Source: Vespa crabro (Eukaryota > Arthropoda > Insecta > Hymenoptera > Vespidae). From it: DNA of 64,000 bases. Under the pieces are notes generated by a model, which had not been told where the DNA came from, ran no database searches, and worked only from the letters and a program-made list of their open reading frames with translations. Of the stretch, positions 1 to 12,209 are shown one piece after another. Within the stretch, counting starts at the first letter, position 1. Each line of letters begins with the position of its first letter. The position numbers and the translations under genes were made by a program. Location: assembly GCF_910589235.1 (NCBI RefSeq), contig NC_060955.1:9125194-9189193 (forward strand), in the 5' to 3' direction.

Positions 1-264
1 TTAATACAATTTAAATATGTAAGTATCATTATTAAAGCTATTGAAGTAAAATCTTGTTTTTAAAATGTGTTTCTTCATACTCTAATTATAAACTACAATT
101 AAATTAAACTTTATATTTCTAAATCTTTTTAAAATAAAAAGAATGTGATTCTTATCTCTTACATTTAGTAAGATAGCAAGTAAAGCAAAAAAAAAGGAAG
201 AAGAAATATATCAATGAAAAATCGAATGATTTAAATATCCCGCGAATTTTGTTTTCGAAAGAAA

Positions 265-450
265 TTATTGTTTCCACGAAGTTCTCACACACGTGATTGT
301 TATTGAATTCTTCCTTGTAAGTTTTGGCAAACGGTAAGGTAGCACGTGCGATTGTGTGTACTTAACGTCGGTAATTTGCGATAAGTCGACTGTCGTTAAC
401 GACGAAACGACTAGCACCATTCCCACGAGAAACACTTGTGAAATTTTCAT
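265..450 (-). CDS. Candidate small secreted peptide (61 aa), unrecognised
   Basis: The ORF starts at ATG 450-448 and ends at TAA. Its N-terminus reads MKISQVFLVGMVLVVSSLTT: one Lys, then a hydrophobic run of about 15 residues and small polar residues, the layout of a signal peptide. The rest is short and basic (YRLPKLTRK near residues 40-48) with a single Cys near the end, so it is not an obvious disulfide-rich toxin or a known neuropeptide. Third codon positions in the first half are richer in G/C (TCG, ACG, GTC, GTG, GAC) than the surrounding DNA, which favours coding. No intron, TATA box or clean poly(A) signal was identified. It could instead be a chance ORF or the first exon of a longer gene. 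A + strand frame overlaps it, but that frame opens with GTG, not ATG. Confidence 0.3.
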   Translation of the reverse strand: MKISQVFLVGMVLVVSSLTTVDLSQITDVKYTQSHVLPYRLPKLTRKNSITITCVRTSWKQ

Positions 451-890
451 CACCAGGAATATTCATAGGTGGTCCCTCCTTGAGGAGAGACCATCTACCA
501 TATGAAAACATATTTTGGCATATCCGAGACACTCCTCGAGTTCACGAGAGCTATTTATGTCGAATGGGCGTTTTGGCAGGCAAAGATTTAATGAAGCTAA
601 AACGTTTACTCTGCTATAGACATCGATTGACTTTTGAATCAAAATACGAAACCTTCCTAAAGATCGTGAATAGAAGATTAACGAACGATGAATTTTACGA
701 TCAAAGATGTTCTGTTATATGATAATAAATTATTATATAAGTACGTTGAAAATTAGACTGACCGAATTTTCGAAAGACTGTCGCTATAATACTACTAATT
801 TTACTACTATTTAATATAATATTTACTATTAATTTTATTATTTAATATAATATTTACTACTAATTTTACTACTAATACTATTAACCCCTT
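438..890. other. Intergenic stretch with a weak + frame and short AT tandem repeats
   Basis: An open + frame runs to 722 but lacks an ATG at its 5' end; the first internal Met is well inside, and the product is unrecognised. Positions 785-890 hold about two and a half copies of a TACTACTAATTTTACTACTA-like unit with period near 40-45 bp. The 3' end of the frame (678-756) is repeated in diverged form at 1131-1223. Confidence 0.35.
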
Positions 891-1223
891 GACATACAAA
901 TAAAACGGAACTTAATGCGACCGAAAAATACTATTTAATTTAGCTCAACTGAACGAACAGCTACGTGGAAGCTGATAAAGAGTACATTTTATTTTGAAAT
1001 TTTGATTTTTATTAATCAGATTGATACATAATGTTAATCCTTTGACATACAATAACGAATTAGACTCGTCATTCATTTCATGTGCCACTGTAGACTTTGA
1101 CGAGTTTGACTCGTCATTGTATGTCAAGGGGTTAATAACCGATGAATTTGACGATAGATGACTTTTAATGAAATAGTTTCTTTATTTGATATTAAATTAT
1201 TATATAAATATTTTAAAAATTAG
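678..1223 (+). repeat. Diverged direct repeat flanking the MITE (678-756 and 1131-1223)
   Basis: Both copies contain CGATGAATTT.ACGAT near the start and AAATTATTATATAA then AAAATTAG near the end. The second copy carries a small insertion. The pair suggests a local tandem duplication older than, or split by, the transposon at 891-1135. Confidence 0.45.
891..1135. mobile_element. piggyBac-like MITE with TTAA ends
   Basis: The left end reads TTAACCCCTTGACATACAA and the right end is its reverse complement (TTGTATGTCAAGGGGTTAA). The outer TTAA on both sides fits the target duplication of piggyBac-superfamily transposons, whose terminal repeats usually begin CCC. There is no transposase ORF; at 245 bp it is a non-autonomous MITE. 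A third, inward copy of the terminal sequence (TTAATCCTTTGACATACAAT, from 1033) forms a longer inverted repeat of about 36 bp with the right end. The element is therefore either nested, or a 103-bp element (1033-1135) beside a lone left end. Confidence 0.6.
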
Positions 1224-1974
1224 GCACGTGAAATCTATAATTTTTATTTCATCCTGCGCTTTAATATGATCACACTTGTAACAAAGTTTAATTATATTCG
1301 CTTTCGCAGAAAACGGGTCCATCGGTTAGATGCACTTGGAAATATCGTAGAATAAAAGAGCTTTATCATCGACCTAGTTTCGTCAATGCCATCACGAAAA
1401 TCGATTCTATTCAATTTCGACGAGTATAGTCAGTACTCACATAAACTCGATCTTATCATTGATCGTTAAAGACGAGCGGAGAGAGAAGAAATAGCAGAGA
1501 GAGGGAGGAGAGAAAAGATGTGCGGTCGAAGTCGATCGAAGGAATTTCTATGAATTCGTCATCGAATTATATCGACTAGTCATAGAGAACGCTTACCCTT
1601 TTCTCTATTTTCTGTGAATGTCAGATCTAGAAGTAGCTTGAGAAAGAGAGAGAAAGATGGCTAGATTCTATCGACTAACCGGACGCAGCTGATGATCTCA
1701 CTACAGCAGAGCAACGGCAACGAACCGTTTTCTCTTCTCTTTTCTCATCTCGACGGACTTCTCATCGCGAAAGTACGTATAAACGAAGTGTGCCGAGTCG
1801 CTTTTGGCCATCTTCCACGCGGAAAATAGTTTTGGGGCGCCTTAGTTCTTCGGACCACTTGCCAGAACTTGCTACGAGTCCCTCGAGTTTTCGATTTCCC
1901 CAATTTTAATGCCGATAAGATGTTACTGCTTCTTATTTGTCTTCTTTTTATTTTGTCGTTATTTGTTCCTCCGA

Positions 1975-1991
1975 TTCTCTCTCTCCCTCTC

Positions 1992-2066
<75 letters not shown>
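1975..2066. repeat. (CT)n microsatellite
   Basis: About 90 bp of nearly pure CT dinucleotides with a few CCT interruptions at the 5' side. Confidence 0.95.
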
Positions 2067-2067
<1 letters not shown>

Positions 2068-3289
2068 TACCTTCAATTTTTTCGATAAGTTTACGAATCA
2101 ATTTTGTCAGTTCTTTTTTAGATATTTATTCCTAAATACAATCGATTTTGTTTTAGTAACTTATGAATATTCATCATTCAAATTTATTTATATTCATTTA
2201 AGACAATTAAAATTCCCAAAAGCTACATAAAATATTAATTTTTTGGGAAATAAAAAATTTTGATAGTAACGAAGTTTTTCACTAAAATTTTCCCAACATA
2301 TCTGTTTTACGTTCGCATTGCAAGAACTTTGCAAGAAACATGATTTTTTCTTCGCATATTTAAATGAGGAATTGCTTGTTTTACGGATTCTTATGGAATC
2401 TCTGTATCAGGTAAAGAGGCTTCACGTAATAATAAGCGAAAGGAAGGAAGGATCAAAGACAATGACATGTGGGAGTTGGAAACCTATAGGAAATTGTGTG
2501 AGAATTTGTGAAAGCAAGAGCGAGATAAAAAATATTCTCTTCTGTGAATTATTATGTTTCTATTCTCTTTCTATTTATTTTGTGAAAATAATGTGAAAAG
2601 CAATAAAGTTCGGCTTATCACGAAAACAATTAAATCACCGAAAGTTTATAATCTTCGTTATCGTTTCATTTAATTTTCTTGTGCATAATTTAGTTTTTGT
2701 CAATCGATTTTCTCATTCTTATTTTCATACTAAACAAAAAGATAAAATAGCGATACGGTATTTAAATTTCGCGGGCTTCCATTTTTTTTATCCTTCTTTC
2801 GAACATCACGAATTATTGGTCAAGTTCTTGTTGTTCTTTCCCTTTGAATGTTGTGAAATATACGATAAAGGAAATATGACGTATTTCGGGACAAAAATTT
2901 CTCTTTCTCTCAATTTCGCTTTATTTGTACTCGTCCATCATTCAACGTCGTTTTTTGCACTGTCGCAAGGTCTTGGAGCTCTTGATGATTTCTTTTATTT
3001 TCATGCTCCTTTTCTCTTTTTTTCCTTTTTTTTTATTCTGCTTCCGTTCGAAGTTCCATCACGACTACCGTGCTAATACTCTCTCGCATTCTTTTTCCTT
3101 CTCCTTTTCGTGGCTTCTCGCTCTTTATCTTCCACTTTATCTAGTGAGCCTCGAGCTACCCTTCGTGACATTGGCACATTTTCAGGGTTAACAAAGGATG
3201 GGGCTAACGAAAGTTGTATAGACAGAGAAAGAGAGAAAGAGAAGGAGAAACGAAGAACAAGAGCAGATAGGCACAAAGAGAAAAAGAGT

Positions 3290-3295
<6 letters not shown>

Positions 3296-3339
<44 letters not shown>
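3296..3339. repeat. (GA)n microsatellite
   Basis: About 44 bp of uninterrupted AG dinucleotides preceded by a degenerate GA-rich run from about 3226. Confidence 0.95.
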
Positions 3340-3342
<3 letters not shown>

Positions 3343-5172
3343 TATTCTTATTTTTTTTCTGTAGAAATCGAAAGTTAGGCTCTTTATTCCTCATCTCTTC
3401 GTCTTCACTACGATCAAACGCGTCTGGTAAGTTGCCAGTTTTTTCAGGGGGTTTCACGATTGACATCGAATCGACGAAAGGAAACCTTTACGAAGTTTGC
3501 AAAGTGACGGACATTAAAATTCTTGAAAGATTTTTAAAAATTCGATTCTCCTCGTTATGGACGGAAGAGAATTAGAATAATGAATTGTAATAAAGAAAGC
3601 ATTTTTTTTTTCCTTTTTTTTTATTGCTAATTATCGCCGAGTACAATGAACTCTGAAATTTAAAAAGTTCATGTACCATATGTGAAGTATGTGTCTTGAC
3701 TTTTAAAGGAAATTTCTTCTATCCTAGTAGCAGAATAAATTTCTCCAAAAGTTCTTATCAGATGATTTTATAAAAAATATCTTAAAAACGCTTTACATTT
3801 TTTAACTTTGGTACGAGAGGGCAAAATTCTTTTGTTTTTGTTTGTTTTTTCTTTTTTGTTTTTATTTATTTTAATTCTTCGCATGCTTCATATACCATAC
3901 ATCTATTTAAAACATACGGTGCACTTCCGCTTAATCTAAAAAAAAGAAGTTATTCATTTGCGAAAAGCATTCGCATATTTTTGTAACTCAGTGCACACAA
4001 ATTATATATATGCATATATATATACATATATATATGTTTGATGAGACAGCAACGTTTGTCAGATCGTAGCGATCCTTCGACGATCCTTTTTAGGATATTT
4101 GTAAAGACAAAGAAAAACGAGAAATAAATAAATAAAACTAAAAACAAAAGAAAATAAAAAAAATCGAAGCATAAAAAACAACTTTGAATATCTGTAAGAT
4201 GCCGTCCGTGTCACACCACTTTCGCAATTGTGCACCTACGAAGAGATCGTTCAAGAGAACGGCCGGCTCTAAATATTAAATAATAATAGTGTATGTTTCT
4301 TTGCTTATAATTTGCTTATAGCGTTCAACTTTAACTAACATATATAAATACATACACATATAGATACATATACATATATGTATATATACATGTATGTATA
4401 TATGTATTATATATTAGTTTCAATGTATACATCTATTCTTTTTATGTGTATACATATATGTGTGCGTATATATGTCTTTTTGTAAATACAAATATCCTTT
4501 ATTATTCGTATAATTGTATTCATATCCATAATAATTTGTTAATATATTTAAAATTGATTGTGTTTTATAGAGAAGCTAACAACGACAATTCTTTTCTACA
4601 AGGGAAGCAAGCAAAACTTTTGTATGGTACGATCTGTGTAATAAATCAGACACGTTTGAACGTGCTCTCTTGCTATATTTTAAACGTCGAAAATTTCACG
4701 TTTGGCTTTTCTTCGCGAGAAAACATAAGAAGAAAAGTTTACGAAGACGTCATTAACAGACGGCAACCTTATAAAACGTAAATGTGAAAGCGTGGCGAAA
4801 ATAATAATGTTCTTATAAATGAATCGATATTCACAATATTACTATATATTGAAGATAAAGCGATGTTCAGGAAGCTTAGTAACTATTAATATTTTAGAGG
4901 AGAAAAAAGAAATTATATTTTTCATTTTTTTTATTGTGGCCTACGTCATATATTCAAATTCATTTATTTCAATGCATCATGTGAGATCAAAAGGAAAAAG
5001 ATTGCAGCTGTTCACGATGCGAGGACTTTATTCTGAGAGTTTGAGAAACTCTGTTATTGCGTGTGTAGGTGCAGAGTATGCATGGTTTAAACACATATAC
5101 ATATATACATCTGGTAAAGTAAAAGGATCGTGCGCAATGTGCCACGCATAGCATGCTCGTTTCCTTTCCTCC

Positions 5173-5174
<2 letters not shown>

Positions 5175-5234
<60 letters not shown>
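5175..5234. repeat. (CT)n microsatellite
   Basis: About 60 bp of CT dinucleotides with one TTT interruption. Confidence 0.95.
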
Positions 5235-5958
5235 ATGGTATTCCTCTCTATTGCTGTCTCTCTTTTTCTCCCTTCTTCACTCTTTCTTTCTGTCTGCCTC
5301 TTTCTATTGGAGTATTCGTACGTTTATTACGTCGTTCCCTATCGCAACTCGTTGGGGAGGCCAGTAACGGTGCTTGGCGTATGACTGTATTCACAACGCC
5401 GTTACGCTAGTTTTACCAGCTGATACCTGCTCTATAGGAGAGACAAAGATACATGACTCGCTGGATAGATACAAGAAAGATTCTTTTTTGAAGATTATTT
5501 TACCTTAATCAATTATCTAAGCGAGATAGATAGGACGATTTTTAGAACAAGATTTTAAACGGGCTTTCTCGGTCGTTGATAATTATGAAAAATTTGAAAT
5601 TATACATGAAACAAATTTGTACTCGTGAAGTTTTTATTAGACGAAAAAATAAATTAATTGTTGCAATGTTCAATTTGAAATGACGCCAAAGAAAGTGGAA
5701 TAAAAGAGTTTTTCATTTTAAAGTAAACTAGGACAATTTGGCTTTGGTTACTCTTATTCTAAACGATAGATCTTCACATGAAAGTAAAAGAAATGTCAAT
5801 GGTCAAATACTGTTTTAGTATATCAAAGTATAGAGTGAGAAAAAAATGAAAGAAATGTAACGGAAGCGAAAGCATGATTATTGACAGTCATCAATTCTGG
5901 CACAAAATTTGAATTATGGATGAAAAGTTACTTTTTAGTATATTTAATTTGAAACGAG

Positions 5959-5963
<5 letters not shown>

Positions 5964-6019
<56 letters not shown>

Positions 6020-6041
6020 TTATTTATTTATTTATATATAT
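5964..6041. repeat. (AT)n / (TTTA)n compound microsatellite
   Basis: AT dinucleotides to about 6019, then TATT tetranucleotides and a second short AT run ending in a CA-rich tail. Confidence 0.9.
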
Positions 6042-7610
6042 ACACAAACACACACATTATACGAGTGCAATAATAGATTAATTTTCATGTTACAATATCG
6101 TATATGACGAATGTACGTGTAATACCTTGCAAATTCTGTTATGCATTTAATGTACTAATTGACTGGATGCATCATTGCATTAAATTGATAGCCTTGATTT
6201 TTTGGCATGAACATACATTGGCATAAATGACTGTAAAATCGAGCCGGAAAAACAACGAGTTGACGTTAATCCTGCGCCAAATTTCTTCGATTTCGATGTT
6301 CTTTTTGATGATAGTCTACATCGTGGTGTTCATTTCACCTACTGTTAACATGAACATCGTTCTTCCTTAAACGCATTGAAAGTAATATGAAGAACTTAGA
6401 ACTTTTTTGATGTTACAATATATCAAATATTCATAATCGTTACATTCGTATATGTCTTTTTTTATAAATTAATTTGTTTGAAATTATATCGAGGTATAGG
6501 TATATTTATATATAAGACACATTAAATTGCTTGTGCTTTTTCATTGATTAAACAATATACAAAAAATCCTTCAGAGATCATCCATTACATAAAGTGGAAG
6601 AGCAAGATGAGATATCCGAATTTACTGATGAATTTCATTGATAATAGAAAACCCGTTCTAGGCCTTATAGTTTGAAGGTGCGATTAGGGAATATTTAGCC
6701 TTGATGTTAGAGGGAATAATGGGAATTCAAACATCCCTAAAATCGTAGCCAAGCTAGTCATTGAAAGAACCATTGATGGTGACTCAGTTTTAGTCTTTTT
6801 TCTCTCTTTCCCCCTCTTTCTTTTTGGTCCGCCAAACATTTTGGAATTTACAATTTGGCCCACTTAGGTAAAACTTTTGGAACTTTTCAGTTAAAAGATA
6901 GTGAATTATATTTCCTTTTTTTATCTTTATTCCATTTTATTTTATATATGTTTTCAAATCTCTAAGGGCAATTTCAACTTAAAACCGATATGATTTTAAT
7001 ACCAACATTATGCCAATCGATATATAAATGAATACTGATATTTTCTCGGTTTTTTTTATTATAAATATGGTAAATTTAGACTAAGATATTTTTCTTTCTC
7101 AATAATTAAAAACATATTTAAAAAATATGTTTTTAATATTTAAAATATGTTATAAAATATGTTATAAAAATATGTCTCAATAATTACAAACTACTTTATA
7201 AATAAGAATATATTTAACAATTAACTTATGAATTTATATTTTTGTTCTAAGTATTAATATATCGTTAAAGATATCATCAGATAAATTATATTTTAATAGC
7301 GATAGTACGCATTTTAAAGATGAGTACAATTTTTGCGTCATTGTGTAACAGATTAGAAGAAGCTCATAATTTTTTAATTATAAAATGAAGAATTTTGCTA
7401 AGTACAATTCGGTAAGTACAATTTAATGAATATTTGAAAATGTATGTCGTAAGATAGTGCTAATAGCTCTGTCATAAAACATTTGGGTCTCCGGTGTTGG
7501 TCGGTCATTAGAAATATTCTTAAGATGGTTCTTTTTATATGCGTTTGCAAAGCTTTATACTATGAATTCTCATGATTGCAATTTTTGTTAGATTTTGATA
7601 ATCAAGAGTT

Positions 7611-7756
7611 CATTCGAAAAATAAAGATATTTTACACGAGATTACCTTTTCAGATTAAAAAGAAATATTTTTTCTTTGTAAGAATCATAAACAAATTTTT
7701 AAGAGTAATTTTTCTGAAACAATGATCTCGTGTAAAAAATCTTTATTTTTTGAATG
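7611..7756. repeat. Inverted repeat (32-bp arms), MITE-like hairpin
   Basis: The left arm 7611-7642 (CATTCGAAAAATAAAGAT...ACACGAGAT) and right arm 7725-7756 are reverse complements with 30 of 32 positions matching, around an 82-nt AT-rich loop. No ORF lies inside. It may be a short non-autonomous DNA transposon or a stable transcribed hairpin; no target duplication is obvious. Confidence 0.6.
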
Positions 7757-10700
7757 AGACGTTAATGGATCATCGAAATCGCACAAATATTTCGATGAGC
7801 AGAATTTATAGCGTAATAGAATCTTGCAACACACTGCATGAATTTCATACAGATTTGCTTGTATCGTTACACTATCTCATATCGAGAAAATGGTGCATGT
7901 TAGTTGCGTCTTATTTTTACTTATCAGATTACTTTGGAAAAACGAGTTAGTTATAGATTTTTTAAAAATTATTCCTATGATATTTAGATGTATATCATTG
8001 ATTATGGTCTATCAGTGATAATAATCATTCAGAATAATGCGATATTTATTATCACCATCTACTTGTTAGTGTTTTGTTTTCTTGTTACATTGTTTTTCCT
8101 TCAAAACTAATGAATACGTTTCTCTAGTCCTTTCGTGCATTACTTCTTTTAAGCCATTTTGGACACAGTTGTCTTTTTATATTTCTGACTCGATGTTCAT
8201 ACGCATTTAGCTGTATATCATTTATATATACGTACATAGAAATTTATTAATGTTCCGATTAAGTCCGCAAACTGATGTTTATAAGAGAAGCTATCTCTTG
8301 ACGTATGGCAGATATGATCGTAATCAAATCTCAACTATAATCCTAATGGCCCATAAACAATATGGTAAGACAAACAAGGAATAAAGTTGCAATATATTTT
8401 GCAACGGGACATAAGTATATTTATTAGTTTCTTCTATACAATATTATTACCAATTTATTATTATAATAACAGATTTTAGGCAGATGCAAAAAAGTAATGT
8501 ACGTAACCTCAATCGAGTATAAGCAAAGCATCAATATCTCTCTACTACTAATCGCACGTTTCGTTCCTTTTACGGAGGTATGTATTGACTTCGTACCAGT
8601 TGTTCTGTGAAATTCAACGAAAGCACTTTATGTCTGATGTCTCAACTTAGTTCTTCAATTCATCCGCGCTGACAGCGTAAGGGGTACAATCTTTTTACAT
8701 AAGCATACACACCGATACGGTGAATCGAGAAAAGGAACAGGTTTTTCTTAATGCACTTTTAGTTCATTTTATTTTCTGCATCTGTTGTCGCTAAAGCCAT
8801 ACATATCTCGAACCATATTAGATGAACAGCCTTAATCCCTAACAAATAGTGTACTAATAAAAGTTATAGGAAAGAATATAATTTTTCGATCGTCGAAATA
8901 AAAGATAGCACAGTTATCGAATAGACTGCATCGATTGATATCGCGACACTTGGCGTTTAAGATAGACATTCCGTTGATTGCAACATCGTATTCTTTTTCA
9001 TTCACGATCATACTATAGATATTATAAAAAAAAATGGCGTTACGTAATTACATATTTTGGTTTTGATTTTATTTATTATTTTAATTTTCATACTATATCG
9101 GTTTCGATATAATTTTTCTAACATGACATCGTTAATAAAATAACAATGGTTTTAAATTTCTGTTTTCAAATACCTTCAAAATTGTAATAAAATAGAAAAA
9201 TTACAAATATTATCGGTATTTTTTATATACCAATATAATAGAAGTCTATGCTTTGATTCATATAGTGTATTTATGATCAGCAAGACATAGATACACTACG
9301 TGCTGAGACACCTGTGTCCCTACACCTATGTCCTGACACGGTGTACTAACGTCAGGGTTGTATCTAAGGTTTCAAATCAATCAGCGGCTACGTAATTGGA
9401 GAACGGAAAACAAAGTGGCGTAACCATAGTAACATCCGTGATCTTTCCACTGAAAGACTCTGTGCCGCTGTCGTGACTGAAGGTTACGTACACTAATCGT
9501 TGCATCCTTATTTTATCCATGCAGTTTTCAGCCAACTCTCTCGAACTTCCATCTCTGATCCCAGATTTACTACACCGCTATTACCACTAACCCTATTCAA
9601 TAGTCTTTCCTAGCGCGTTGCCTCTTGAACAAAAGAGAGAGGAGAAGGGGGAACGAAAGAGATAAGGGTGAACGTTCTCTCTTTCTCATTGTTTTAAACA
9701 AGTACGATGGAATAAAATGATAAGTCGAGGAGGGTATCGGAATCGGAAATTTCAAGTTTCACTCAAGTTATACCCATTTTGTCAAGCACTGTTTGTACGA
9801 TATTTATTAAGAAATTTAAAATTAATCGTTTCTAGACTTCGTGTAATCCTTCCCGAGAAAATCCTTTACATTGGAATAAATTATACGTAATTTAAGTTTT
9901 AGAGTATTAACGTGGCTTATATATCCATACATATTTACATATATAAATATTAGGATTTTACATTGTGGACGTATCTATAAAATTGCATGTATCGTATATA
10001 ATTCAATAAAGATTCAATAAAGATGAAAGCTAAGATAATAAAATGTTACGATGAAAAAAGGATTTATTTTAATTTTGTAAAGGATGAATAATCAAAAAAT
10101 ATTATTATACATTTTTGCAGTTTTCACGCACTAATTTTTTTATCTATTTGGCGAAGAATTTCATGTTGAAAAACTGTCATTCTATATTTCTATGTTCTCG
10201 TTTCTAGCACTATAGCAATGAAATACAAACTGAATTAAATGTTCGAAGGCTTAATCGTGTCATTATTGGTTCAGTATTAAAGACACGTTTTCGCGAGGAG
10301 TAGTTTCCGACAGATAATAAGGATTTCTGGTAATCCTGTATGCCCTGAAGGAAATTCCCTCGTTTCTTCTCTACAGAATTTCATCTTCCAAAGCCTTTTT
10401 CTCATTGACAATGGTCACAGTATGAATTTTTTTGAAATTTTTTGAGAGTTCTCTTGAGTATGGAGTATCAGACACAATGTATATATAAAGTTCGTTTTCT
10501 CGGAGATTCCCTAAGAATAATGTTATCATTTCTATCAGAATATCTCATGATTCTTAGCCAATTATAACTTGTTAGATGTAATAATGTCGTATGAATAAAT
10601 TTCGAAATTGTTATACAGGGTGTAGGTTTAGAGTATTTCTATGAATAAATAACATAATAAATGTTAATAGATTTTTATTCGGGATTTGATATTCTTTCTA

Positions 10701-12178
10701 ATTTTTATGTAAAAGATATAGAATTTCACTTAAAAAAGAAAAAGAAAACAAAATTTTTTTCGATAAGTCTCTTAATATCATAATTTTTGTATACAATAAT
10801 TTTCATAAAACGTTATTTTGAAATAACTCGAATGTTAGCTGCTTATATCTTGTACATCTTACGATATTATGCATATGAAATAGTCGTTTACATAAAAAAA
10901 TAAATATATACAGAATTTTCTTCTTTCTTAATATAAATAATTAATTCATTTCTGAGAATCTCTCAAGAATCTCTTAAAATCCGAAGAATTTATCATCGAT
11001 TTAGAATCTTGTTGAAAGAGAAAAGAGATTTTCAAAGGATTTCATGGGGACGAAACCAAATAGGCTACTTCAGAGTCTGGTCGAGTTGGTGCCGCTAGCT
11101 CGTTAGAAGGCCATCCTTGATCGAGCGTCGCTTTGTTTTTTTCTTCACTGTATTTTACGAGGGGCTAAACGTCTCAAACGGTGATATGTAGTGCAGCAAC
11201 TCTCTCTCTCTCCCCCCCTCTCCTCCCCCCCTCTCTCTCTCTCTTTCTCGCTTGCTCGCCAACAATGGAGTTGAGAATTTCTTCCCCATCCTAACGTTGG
11301 CACGTTAATATTGCCGTTGCTGCGAATGCAGTTTACACGCTGGTGCAACGGCCCTCGACGAGTCTTTGAGGCACATGAATAGGTCTCCCAACTGACGGAA
11401 GTGCTTTGTGGCTTTGATTATTCCACTTTGATATCGGGAACATCGATATACATCGCTTCTCCCTCTCTCTGTCTCTCTCTCTCTCTCCCTTCGTCTTCCT
11501 CTTCCTCTCTCTTGCATTCGTCTGTTCGTTTCTTTTGATTGACACAAAGGGTTAAATGCCAAGGATGAGAAGCTGAAATTCGAAAAACATTTTCGAAATG
11601 AATATTTTCGTTGAAAGTTCTTTCTTATATTTTGCTGAGCTATATTGTAACCTGTGGAATTTTCTTTTTCGATCTATAAACATTCATTTTGATAGTTAAA
11701 AAAAGATAAAAAAGATAAATATCTCAATTCTGTTTATATTTCGAGATTTATTTAAAATAGGGAAAAGGATTAAACGCGAGGATTAAAAGTGCGGATTCAA
11801 ACTAATTGGACAATATTTAATATTTCTTGTAAAGACTCGTAAGGAATATTACTCGTAAAACTTTCGTTCCAAGTACTTTTGTAAGATCGTGTAAATCCAA
11901 CTCTTTAGAGAGTATCATTCGTCTGGTTTCGATGTTGTTGTTCGTTAATTGATAAATAAAGCCTTTTAAAAGTTCGGTCTACATTTAATGGTTGTTTCAA
12001 TATATACGATACATGACGCAAGACACTATTTTCTATTTTTGCACGTAATTCGTTGAATGACTATATTCGAACGTCTCTTCTCTTTTTTGTTTCTACTTCG
12101 TTCTCTCTCTTTCACATAAAAGAAAATTTTATCGTTTCAATCTAAAAATATCGCTGATAGGATGTCTCTCTCTCTCTC

Positions 12179-12209
<31 letters not shown>

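Larger units (their letters stand above)
1136..7610. other. Non-coding, AT-rich DNA with microsatellites
   Basis: No convincing coding sequence. A GC-richer stretch at about 1290-1880 (GA-rich, with CGGACGCAGCTGATG) could be a promoter or 5' UTR, but no exon boundaries can be assigned. Long frames around 1745-2230, 3073-3575 and 5130-5410 are artefacts of (CT)n/(GA)n tracts giving Ser-Leu or Arg-Glu repeats. Confidence 0.6.

Noticed and set aside
1745..2230. Frames with long Arg-Glu or Ser-Leu repeats
   Set aside because: Products of the (CT)n microsatellite; the same applies to 3073-3575, 5130-5410, 27361-27723 and 40870-41157.
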